A stretch of 64,000 nt of DNA from Propionibacteriales bacterium. GTDB taxonomy: Bacteria > Actinomycetota > Actinomycetes > Propionibacteriales > Nocardioidaceae. The notes beneath the pieces were generated by a model. It was not told the DNA's origin, made no database searches, and saw nothing but the letters and a program-made list of their open reading frames with translations. This document shows positions 54,919-64,000 of this stretch, piece after piece. Where the stretch lies: contig JAPLCC010000025.1 of assembly GCA_026392415.1 (NCBI GenBank), positions 1 to 64,000 of the forward strand, given 5' to 3'. Within the stretch, counting starts at the first letter, position 1, and each line of letters begins with the position of its first letter. The position numbers were made by a program, and so were the translations under genes.

Positions 54919-55260
54919 TCATGACTCACGCAGGCGCCTGACCAGCGCGGAGTCCTCTCCCCCGGACTCGAGCTCGGCAAGGACCAGGTGCAGCGCTTCC
55001 CGGACGATCCGTCCCCGATCGACGGCAAGACCGTGGTTGCCGCGCAGGGTGAGCCGCGCCTTCTCCAGGTCCATCAGCTCGCCGGCGGTGACGTAGACCG
55101 TGATCTTCTCGTCGTGCCGGACCCGACCGCTGGGGGCCTTCGGCGTGGCCTCGACGCCCTCGGGCGCGTCGGGGACGGCACGGACCTTGCCGCGGCCGGG
55201 GCGTGCGTCCTCCTCGCCGGACGTCGGACGGAAGAGGTCGTCGGCGGCCGGCAGGCTCAC
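54919..55260 (-). CDS. Ribbon-helix-helix-like protein between parA and scpA
   Basis: About 113 residues. The N-terminal half is low complexity and charged; the C-terminal half, RHDEKITVYVTAGELMDLEKARLTLRGNHGLAVDRGRIVREALHLVL, looks like a CopG/ParB-type ribbon-helix-helix. The GTG at 55260 overlaps the parA stop as GTGA (GTG 55272 gives four more residues). Position suggests a DNA-binding partner of the ParA-like ATPase. Confidence 0.7.
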   Translation of the reverse strand: MSLPAADDLFRPTSGEEDARPGRGKVRAVPDAPEGVEATPKAPSGRVRHDEKITVYVTAGELMDLEKARLTLRGNHGLAVDRGRIVREALHLVLAELESGGEDSALVRRLRES

Positions 55261-56297
55261 ACGTCGAGACACCGCAGCGCCACCTCCTTCGCGAGCTGGC
55301 GATACGCCTCAGCCCCGGAGGATCCGGACGCGTAGGACGTGATCGGCTCGCCGGCGACGGTCGAGTCGGAGAACTTCACGGTCCGACGGATGACGGTGTG
55401 GAACACCTGGTCACCCCAGGCCTGGACGAGGCGCTCGAGCACCTCGCGGCCGTGCAGGGTGCGGCCGTCGAACATGGTGCCGAGCACGCCATCGACCTCG
55501 AGGCCGGGGTTGAGCCGTTCCTTGACCTTGTCGATCGTCTGCTTGAGCAGCGCGACGCCGCGCAGCGCGAAGTACTCGCACTCCAGCGGCACGATCACGC
55601 CGTGCGAGGCCGTGAGCGCGTTGACCGTGAGCAGGCCGAGCGAGGGCTGACAGTCGATGAGGATGACGTCGTAGCGCTCGAGGGCAGGGCCCAGGACGCG
55701 CTGCAGGGTCTGCTCGCGTGCGACCTCGTGCACCAGCTGCACCTCGGCAGCGGACAGATCGATGTTGGACGGCAGCAGGTCCATGCCCGGGACGCCCGAG
55801 GGGACGACGACGTCGTCGATGGTGGTCTGGCGGTCCATCAACAGGTTGTAGACCGTGTGGTCCATCTCGTGCGGGTTGAGCCCGAGGCCCACCGAGAGCG
55901 AACCCTGTGGGTCGAAGTCGACGAGCAGCACCTTGCGACCGAACTCGGCCAGTGCGGCACCGAGGTTGATCGTGGTGGTGGTCTTGCCGACCCCACCCTT
56001 CTGGTTGCACATCGCGATCACGCGGGCGTTGCCGTGTTCGGCGACCGGTCGCGGATCCGGCAGCACCGGCATGGGGCGACCCGTGGGGCCGATCGCGCCA
56101 GTGAACTCGGTGTCGGTCGAGACCCGCGTCATCGCTGACTCCACGGGGACCTCCGCCGGGATCTCCAGCGGGAACTGCAGCGTCGTGGCGTCGATGTCGT
56201 CACTGCCCGTTCCGAGTGGAATGTCGTTGTTGGGCGCCGGGATGGGCATCCTCGGCGGCATGTCGGGTGCACTGGATCCTCCGTAGAAACCGACCAT
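55257..56297 (-). CDS. parA: ParA-family chromosome partitioning ATPase
   Basis: 346 residues with a ~95-residue Pro-rich N-terminal extension, then the deviant Walker A KGGVGKTTT, LVDFDPQGSLSVGLG and LIDCQPSLGLL. It is the Soj-like ATPase of the scp operon (Rv1708 position in mycobacteria), probably not the main oriC ParA. Start ATG 56297 with AAAGGTGAGGGCA upstream. No ParB is adjacent; the small RHH-like protein may replace it. Confidence 0.9.
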   Translation of the reverse strand: MVGFYGGSSAPDMPPRMPIPAPNNDIPLGTGSDDIDATTLQFPLEIPAEVPVESAMTRVSTDTEFTGAIGPTGRPMPVLPDPRPVAEHGNARVIAMCNQKGGVGKTTTTINLGAALAEFGRKVLLVDFDPQGSLSVGLGLNPHEMDHTVYNLLMDRQTTIDDVVVPSGVPGMDLLPSNIDLSAAEVQLVHEVAREQTLQRVLGPALERYDVILIDCQPSLGLLTVNALTASHGVIVPLECEYFALRGVALLKQTIDKVKERLNPGLEVDGVLGTMFDGRTLHGREVLERLVQAWGDQVFHTVIRRTVKFSDSTVAGEPITSYASGSSGAEAYRQLAKEVALRCLDV

Positions 56298-56326
56298 TGC
56301 CCTCACCTTTGTGTCATCTGCGGTTG

Positions 56327-56348
56327 CGGGCCCCTTCCCCAGGGCCCG
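56327..56348 (-). other. GC-rich hairpin in the parA leader
   Basis: CGGGCCC (56327-56333) and GGGCCCG (56342-56348) form a 7-bp stem 30 bp upstream of the parA start. Possibly a leader structure. Confidence 0.35.
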
Positions 56349-56364
56349 GGACTCCTTCATCCAA

Positions 56365-56386
56365 CAATGTCGACACAGCGACATTG
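56365..56386. promoter_or_regulatory. Perfect inverted repeat CAATGTCG-6-CGACATTG upstream of parA
   Basis: Two perfect 8-bp arms with a 6-nt spacer, 68 bp before the parA start. The 22-bp size suits a dimeric DNA-binding protein, such as the RHH-like product of the same operon. It is not a classic parS. Confidence 0.5.
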
Positions 56387-56420
56387 GGGAGACTCGCCGC
56401 AGCGATGCCCGGCAGGTCGA

Positions 56421-58961
56421 TCAGCCCGTCAGGCAGTGTGCCGAAATCGTTCGTACGACGGCCTCGCCGGCCTCGTCACTGGCTGCCAGGTCGACCTCGG
56501 CGACGATGACCCAGTCGTGGTTGCCCTCCGGATCGTGCAGCGTCTGGGTGACCTCCCAGCGACCGACCTGCTTGTCGACCGCGAGCAGCGCGGGGCCGCG
56601 GGCATCCCCGTCGGTGAGCAGCCGTCGGTGCTCGTCGAAGTAGGCCTCGATGGCTTCGTCCCAGCCCGCGGCACCGAACTCGCCGCCCGCACCAGCCTCC
56701 AGCGCAGCGAGCCCGGGGACGTCGTCGCGGGCGAAGAGCTCGACCCGGCGCCACAGGGCGTTGCGCACCATCACGTCGAAGACGCGGCCCTGCTGGCTGA
56801 GCGGGCGCGGTGGAGGCGGTGGTTCGAGGTGGGACACGGCCGACGGGATGTGGTCGGGGTCGTTGAGCGCCTCCCACTCGTCGAGCAGCGAGGAGTCGAC
56901 CTGGCGCACGGTCTCCCCGAGCCACTCGACCAGCAGCTCGAACTCGTCGGTCCGGACCGCTGCGGGAACGCTGTGCCGCAGGGCTCGGTAGGCGTCGGTG
57001 AGGTAGCGCAGGATCAGACCCTCCGAGCGCGCGATCTGGTAGCGGGAGACCAGGTCGGTGAAACCCATCCCCTGTTCCCACATCTCCCGCACGACCGACT
57101 TCGGGGCCAGCGCATCCGGCGAGAGCCACGGATGCCGTTCGCGGTAGGTCTCGAAGAGCACCTCGAGCAGCTCGCCGAGCGGCTCGGGCCAGGCGACCTC
57201 CTCGATCAGGGCCATTCGTTCGTCGTACTCGACACCATCGGCCTTGAGCGCGGCGATCGCCTCACCCCTCGCAGCGTGCCGCTGCGCGAACAACAGCGGC
57301 CGAGGCGCCTCGAGGGTGGCCTCCATGACGGAGATGACGTCGAGCATGAAGTCCGGGCTCTCGGGGTCCAGGACGTCGAGTGCAGCGAGCGCGAAGTGCG
57401 ACAGGGGCTGGTTGAGGGCGAAGTCGTCCGGCAACGCTTCGGTCAGCACGTAGCGACGGCCGAACTCGTCGACCTCGTCGAGCCGGGTCAGCACCTCGGA
57501 GGTGACCAGGCTGCGGGCAAGCCGGACCGCACGTTTGGCCAGGCGCAGTTGTGCCTTGCGTTCCTCGTGGTTGTCCATCAGCAGGCGCCGCATGACGACG
57601 AACGCGTCCTCCTCGCGCGAGAGCACGTTGACGAGCATCGCGTTGTCGACCTTCATCTGCGACTTGAGCGGCTCGGGCTTGCCCTCGACCAGGCGGGTGA
57701 AGGTCTGCTCGCTCCAGACCACGGTGCCCTCCGGCGGCTTGCGGAGCTGGGCCTTCGACTTGCGTTTGGCCTGCTTCTCCACGCTCATCGCGGCGTTCTT
57801 CGCCGCCGCCTTGGCCTTCGCCTTCTCGTTCTCGATCACGTGCTCGGGCGCCTGGACGACGACATAGCCGGCCGTGTCGAAACCGGCTCTTCCGGCCCGA
57901 CCGGCGATCTGGAGGAACTCCCGGGTCCGCAGCACCCGTTGGCGGGTTCCGTCGAACTTCGCCAGCCCCGTGAAGAGGACGGTGCGGATGGGCACGTTGA
58001 TGCCGACGCCGAGCGTGTCCGTGCCGCAGATGACGGTGAGCAGTCCCGCTTGCGCCAGCTGTTCGACAAGTCGTCGGTAGCGCGGCAACATGCCCGCGTG
58101 GTGCACGCCGATCCCCTGGCGCAGCAGCGTGTTCAGGGTCTTGCCGAAGCCGGCCGCGAAGCGGACGCCGGCGATCCGCTCGGCGATCTGCTCCTTCCGG
58201 TCCTTCGGCAGCACCGTGTCGAGGCGTCCCGGCCCGGCCAGCAAGGACGTCGCGTGCTCGACCGCGGCCGCCTGTGTGAAGTGCACGACGTAGACAGGAC
58301 CCTGGCCGGTGGTCACCAGCTCTTCGAGCGTGTCGCCCATCGGGTCGAGGGACCAGGTGAAGTTCAGCGGCACCGGGCGCTCGGCGTCGTCGACGACGAC
58401 GGTGGGGCGGCCGTTGCGCCGGGTGAGGTCGTCGGCGAGCTCGCTGACATCACCCAGCGTGGCCGACATCAGGAGGAACTGGGCCCGCGGCAGCTCGATC
58501 AGCGGCACCTGCCAGGCCCAGCCGCGACCGGGTTCGCCGTAGAAGTGGAACTCGTCCATCACGACCATGCCGACATCGGCCGCGCCGCCCTCGCGCAGGG
58601 CTATGTTCGCGAGCACTTCGGCCGTGCAGCAGATGATCGGGGCATCGGCGTTGACCGACACGTCACCGGTCAGCATCCCGACGTCCGCGGCACCGAAGAC
58701 CTCCACGAGGTCGAAGAACTTCTCACTCACCAGCGCCTTGATCGGCGCCGTGTAGAACGTCACCCGGTCGTCGGCGAGAGCGGCCATCGCGGCACCCATC
58801 GCAACCAGTGACTTGCCGGAACCGGTCGGCGTCGCGAGGACGACGTTCTCACCGGACAGCAGCGAGAGGAGCGCCTCCTCCTGGTGCGGATAGAGCGTCA
58901 GACCCTGCCCTTCGGCGTACTCCAGGATCCGGTCGTACGCCGCGTCGGTGCCTTCAGGCAT
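56421..58961 (-). CDS. Ski2-like DEAD/H-box helicase with DUF3516-type C terminus
   Basis: 846 residues. Walker A TPTGSGKS (about 43-50), DEFH in [11 protein letters not shown] motif in [12 protein letters not shown], and [13 protein letters not shown] as motif VI: an RNA/DNA helicase of the SF2 Ski2-like group. The C-terminal ~350 residues match the actinobacterial DUF3516 extension. Overlaps xerD by 8 bp, so the two are coupled. RNA substrate likely but not shown. Confidence 0.85.
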   Translation of the reverse strand: MPEGTDAAYDRILEYAEGQGLTLYPHQEEALLSLLSGENVVLATPTGSGKSLVAMGAAMAALADDRVTFYTAPIKALVSEKFFDLVEVFGAADVGMLTGDVSVNADAPIICCTAEVLANIALREGGAADVGMVVMDEFHFYGEPGRGWAWQVPLIELPRAQFLLMSATLGDVSELADDLTRRNGRPTVVVDDAERPVPLNFTWSLDPMGDTLEELVTTGQGPVYVVHFTQAAAVEHATSLLAGPGRLDTVLPKDRKEQIAERIAGVRFAAGFGKTLNTLLRQGIGVHHAGMLPRYRRLVEQLAQAGLLTVICGTDTLGVGINVPIRTVLFTGLAKFDGTRQRVLRTREFLQIAGRAGRAGFDTAGYVVVQAPEHVIENEKAKAKAAAKNAAMSVEKQAKRKSKAQLRKPPEGTVVWSEQTFTRLVEGKPEPLKSQMKVDNAMLVNVLSREEDAFVVMRRLLMDNHEERKAQLRLAKRAVRLARSLVTSEVLTRLDEVDEFGRRYVLTEALPDDFALNQPLSHFALAALDVLDPESPDFMLDVISVMEATLEAPRPLLFAQRHAARGEAIAALKADGVEYDERMALIEEVAWPEPLGELLEVLFETYRERHPWLSPDALAPKSVVREMWEQGMGFTDLVSRYQIARSEGLILRYLTDAYRALRHSVPAAVRTDEFELLVEWLGETVRQVDSSLLDEWEALNDPDHIPSAVSHLEPPPPPRPLSQQGRVFDVMVRNALWRRVELFARDDVPGLAALEAGAGGEFGAAGWDEAIEAYFDEHRRLLTDGDARGPALLAVDKQVGRWEVTQTLHDPEGNHDWVIVAEVDLAASDEAGEAVVRTISAHCLTG

Positions 58962-59904
58962 GACGCGCCCGGGGGTGCGCGGTCGCGAAGACCTCGCGCA
59001 GGTTGTCGACGGTCACCAGCGTGTAGACCTGCGTCGTGGTCACCGATGCGTGCCCGAGCAGTTCCTGGACGACCCGCACGTCTGCACCACCGTCGAGCAG
59101 GTGCGTTGCGAACGAGTGCCGCAGGGTGTGCGGCGAGACGTCACGAGTGACGCCAGCCCGTTCGGCAGCCTTCACCAGGACCGACCACGCCGACTGGCGT
59201 GACAGGCGTCCGCCTCGCGAGTTGAGGAACAGTCCGGCGTTCGCCTTGCCGGCACTGGCTGAAACCAACGCGGGCCGCCCCCGCACCAGGTACGCCGCCA
59301 CCGCCGTCCGTGCGTAGGAACCGACGGGCACCAGACGTTCCTTGCCACCCTTGCCGCGCAGCAGGATCGTGCCGGCGTCATGGTCGAGATCAGCAACGTC
59401 GTCGACGTCCAGGCCGACCGCCTCGGAGATGCGGGCGCCGGTGCCGTACAGCATCTCGAGCAGTGCGCGGTCCCGCAGCGCCAAGGGAGTGTCCGGGGCA
59501 CCGGCCGCTTCGAGGATCGCCTCCACGTCGGACAGGGGCAGCGCTTTCGGCAACCGCTTGGCAGGGGTCGGCGGCTTGACCGCGGCAGCCGGATCCGTCG
59601 CGGCGAGTCCGTCGGCGAGCGCGAACTTGTGGAAGCCGCGAACGGCCACGATGGTCCGGGCAGCGGAGGACGATCCGAGCGGAGGGTGCGCGCCACCGCC
59701 TTCACGCAAGCGCATGAGGAAGGCAGTCACGGTCGACTCGTCGATTCCGTCGAGCGTGGTGATGCCGGCGTCGGCGAGGTGCTCGCGGTAGCGCCGCAGG
59801 TCGCGCCGATACGACGTCAGCGTGTTGTGGGCCAGGCCCTTCTCGACCGTGAGGTGGTCCAGATAGGTGCGGACCGCCCGATCCACCGCATCCGACGCAC
59901 TCAC
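58954..59904 (-). CDS. xerD: Tyrosine recombinase XerD
   Basis: Resolves chromosome dimers with XerC at dif. 316 residues: N-terminal SAM-like core-binding domain, then catalytic residues in [15 protein letters not shown] (R), [11 protein letters not shown] (K), [12 protein letters not shown] (H..R), [13 protein letters not shown] (H, Y). Downstream of ald and 5 bp after it. Confidence 0.93.
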   Translation of the reverse strand: MSASDAVDRAVRTYLDHLTVEKGLAHNTLTSYRRDLRRYREHLADAGITTLDGIDESTVTAFLMRLREGGGAHPPLGSSSAARTIVAVRGFHKFALADGLAATDPAAAVKPPTPAKRLPKALPLSDVEAILEAAGAPDTPLALRDRALLEMLYGTGARISEAVGLDVDDVADLDHDAGTILLRGKGGKERLVPVGSYARTAVAAYLVRGRPALVSASAGKANAGLFLNSRGGRLSRQSAWSVLVKAAERAGVTRDVSPHTLRHSFATHLLDGGADVRVVQELLGHASVTTTQVYTLVTVDNLREVFATAHPRARHA

Positions 59905-59908
59905 CCGG

Positions 59909-61024
59909 TCAGGCTAGCGCGTCCTCCAGCGCGACCGACGCGATGCCGACGGCCTCGGCCACCGGGGCATTCGTCAACTGGCCCGCGTGCGTGTTCAGAC
60001 CCAGCGCCAGGCTGTGGTCGTCCCGGCAGGCCTGCGCCCAACCCTTGTTCGCCAGCGCCACTGCGTACGGCAACGTCGCGTTGGTCAACGCGTACGTCGA
60101 CGTGTTCGGCACCGCGCCCGGCATGTTGGCCACGCAGTAGAACGTGGAGTTGTGCACCTGGTACGTCGGGTCCGCGTGCGTCGTCGGACGGGTGTCCTCG
60201 AAGCAGCCGCCCTGGTCCACCGCGATGTCGACCAGAACCGAACCGGGCTTCATCCGGGACACCAGTTCGTTGCTGACCAGCTTCGGGGCCGCAGCACCCG
60301 GGATCAGCACTGCGCCGATCACGAGATCGGCCGCGATCACCTGCTGTTCGAGGGCGAGCTTCGAGGAGGCCAGCCCGTGGACCTGGTTGCTGTAACGCCA
60401 AAACGACATCCGGAGCTTGTCGAGGTCGGTGTCGAGGAGGGTGACGTCCGCCCCCATCCCGAGCGCGATGTTGGCAGCGTTCTGGCCGGACACGCCGGCG
60501 CCGATGATCACGACCTTGGCGTTGGCGACGCCTCCGACACCGCCCATCAGGACACCGCGCCCGCCCTGAGCCTTCATCAGGTTGTAGGCACCGACCTGAG
60601 GGGCGAGGCAGCCGGCGACCTCGGACATCGGGTAGAGCAGCGGCAGTCCGCCGGTGGGCAGCTGCACGGTCTCGTAGGCGATCCCGGTGACCCTGCGGGC
60701 CATCAGTTCCTCGGTCAGCGGCTTGTCGGCGGCCAGGTGGAGGTAGGTGAAGAGCACCTGCCCCTCGCGCATCCGCTCGTACTCCTCGGCGATGGGCTCC
60801 TTGACCTTGAGCACCATCTCCGCGCTCCCCCACACGGCTTCGGCGTCGGGGAGGATCTGGGCTCCCGCCGCGACGTAGTCGGCGTCCTCGATCGACGAGC
60901 CGAGACCGGCGCCGGCCTGGATCACGACCTCGTGCCCGTGGGCAACGAGCTCGTGCACGCCGATCGGCGTGATGGCCACGCGGTACTCGTGGTTCTTGAC
61001 TTCCTTCGGCACTCCGACGCGCAT
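59909..61024 (-). CDS. ald: Alanine dehydrogenase
   Basis: NAD-dependent conversion of L-alanine to pyruvate and ammonia. 371 residues: [20 protein letters not shown] at the N terminus, [26 protein letters not shown] (about 175-200) and the end matches the family length. AAGGGG precedes the start at 61024. An Lrp/AsnC gene lies just upstream on the same strand, the usual activator of ald in actinobacteria. Confidence 0.95.
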   Translation of the reverse strand: MRVGVPKEVKNHEYRVAITPIGVHELVAHGHEVVIQAGAGLGSSIEDADYVAAGAQILPDAEAVWGSAEMVLKVKEPIAEEYERMREGQVLFTYLHLAADKPLTEELMARRVTGIAYETVQLPTGGLPLLYPMSEVAGCLAPQVGAYNLMKAQGGRGVLMGGVGGVANAKVVIIGAGVSGQNAANIALGMGADVTLLDTDLDKLRMSFWRYSNQVHGLASSKLALEQQVIAADLVIGAVLIPGAAAPKLVSNELVSRMKPGSVLVDIAVDQGGCFEDTRPTTHADPTYQVHNSTFYCVANMPGAVPNTSTYALTNATLPYAVALANKGWAQACRDDHSLALGLNTHAGQLTNAPVAEAVGIASVALEDALA

Positions 61025-61086
61025 GGCAACCCCTTAGATCGTGGACTCATCGAAATTGTGAAGATCCATCGACCTGGCCGCCAGTG

Positions 61087-61111
61087 GCACCAGCGATTAT
61101 TCGGCTGGTGC
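61087..61111 (-). terminator. Hairpin after the Lrp gene, before ald
   Basis: Perfect 8-bp arms GCACCAGC (61087-61094) and GCTGGTGC (61104-61111) 12 bp past the Lrp stop codon. No U-tract. It separates the lrp and ald transcripts or attenuates read-through. Confidence 0.45.
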
Positions 61112-61122
61112 GCCGAGAACGA

Positions 61123-61623
61123 TCAGATCGTCGAGGTCGGTGCGCCGCTCCGGCGTCCTTCCGAACCGGATTCGGTACGCCGTCCCCGAAGGTGCTCGAA
61201 GATCAGGCTGGTCTCCGTCATTGCCACGTCGCGGGTACCGCTGAGGTGGTGCAGTACGAACTCGCGCAGTTCCTCCGATCCCGCGGTCGCGACGTGGATC
61301 AGGAAGTCGTCGGCGCCGGCGAGGAAGTAGACGTTGAGCACCTCCGGCAGAGCTGCCATGTTCTGGGCGAAGGCGCTGAGCTCGCTGCGCGCATGGGGCC
61401 GCAGACGAACCGAGATCATCGCCTGGAGCGGACGCCCGATGCTCGCCTGGTCGACCTCGACATGGGTCCCCAGCAGGACGCCACGTTCGAAGAGGGCACG
61501 GACCCGACCGTGACAGGTCGACGGGGCGACACCCACGCGGGCGGCCAGGACGTTGTTCGCGACCCGCGCGTCCGCCTGCATCTCGCGAACAATCGCGGCA
61601 TCGATGGCATCCAGCTCGAACAT
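61123..61623 (-). CDS. Lrp/AsnC-family transcriptional regulator
   Basis: 166 residues: HTH MFELDAIDAAIVREMQADARVANNVLAARVGVAPSTCHGRVRALFERG (about 1-50) and RAM effector domain (about 70-145). Start at ATG 61623; ATG 61635 is four codons earlier. It probably senses an amino acid and activates the neighbouring ald, as in mycobacteria. It follows the NUDIX gene by 33 bp. Confidence 0.88.
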   Translation of the reverse strand: MFELDAIDAAIVREMQADARVANNVLAARVGVAPSTCHGRVRALFERGVLLGTHVEVDQASIGRPLQAMISVRLRPHARSELSAFAQNMAALPEVLNVYFLAGADDFLIHVATAGSEELREFVLHHLSGTRDVAMTETSLIFEHLRGRRTESGSEGRRSGAPTSTI

Positions 61624-61656
61624 GCTTCGCAGCATAGGCCCGATCCCGGAGGAGGT

Positions 61657-63998
<2,342 letters not shown>

Positions 63999-64000
63999 TT

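Noticed and set aside
56367..58811. 814-residue open frame on the plus strand
   Set aside because: Antisense to the helicase; shadow composition.

Overview
The window is high-GC chromosomal DNA from an actinobacterium. Gene content fits the Nocardioides / Nocardioidaceae group best (inferred from gene order and protein style; no database was searched). The evidence is the mycobacteria-like order pgsA-type / DUF881 / small basic protein / DUF881 / gcvH / FHA protein / MerR / bifunctional nuclease / MerR / gcvP, the order pyrG / NUDIX / xerD / parA / scpA / scpB / rluB / cmk / der, the ImuA'-ImuB-DnaE2 mutasome, F420-type LLM and WS/DGAT proteins, a Cys-less DUF222-HNH protein, and many GTG starts. 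It is dense and chromosomal; I see no insertion sequence, phage, CRISPR array or rRNA, and no gap over about 200 bp without a gene.

Layout. 1-4.7 kb: 3' end of an aminopeptidase N, rmuC, and two paralogous secreted proteins, one with a collagen-like stretch. 4.7-18.5 kb (minus strand): a conserved block reading right to left from a hexapeptide acyltransferase and two DUF21-CBS proteins through a CDP-alcohol phosphatidyltransferase, the DUF881/Sbp trio, gcvH, a zinc-ribbon FHA protein, two MerR regulators around a bifunctional nuclease, and a glycine riboswitch in front of gcvP, then a serine hydrolase and a thioesterase. 18.5-25 kb: a CDP-glycerol-transferase-like protein, a metallohydrolase-DUF2786 fusion, a PaaX-type regulator divergent from an SDR/thioesterase pair, an AurF-like diiron protein and a PPOX-fold protein.

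25-38 kb is the most accessory-looking part. A six-gene operon couples GAPDH, a sulfide:quinone-reductase-like flavoprotein, DsrC/TusE and DsrE-type sulfur carriers, a WS/DGAT acyltransferase and a stand-alone E2 catalytic domain. It diverges from a zinc alcohol dehydrogenase, and a DosR/DevR-like half-conserved palindrome sits between them. Next come an SDR + LLM pair behind a KstR-type operator, then a redox operon (34-codon upstream ORF, haem-oxygenase-like diiron protein, CDGSH protein, an unknown protein, FAD-Rieske oxidoreductase, and a HAD phosphatase broken by a one-base frameshift). A methyltransferase and tRNA-Pro(GGG) follow.

38-49 kb holds the SOS mutagenesis genes in two pieces: a DUF222-HNH gene plus dnaE2 behind a perfect LexA box, and imuA'-imuB behind a second perfect LexA box, separated by a HEPN-like protein, DUF2200, a SerA-like dehydrogenase, a GyrI-like protein and a lysine-rich protein. 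48.8-64 kb is the conserved block der, plsC, cmk, tyrA, rluB, scpB, scpA, a ribbon-helix-helix-like protein, parA, a Ski2-like helicase, xerD, ald, lrp, a NUDIX hydrolase and pyrG, joining chromosome segregation to nucleotide and amino-acid metabolism. Several genes appear to be leaderless, with a TANNNT box about 6-9 nt before the start codon.
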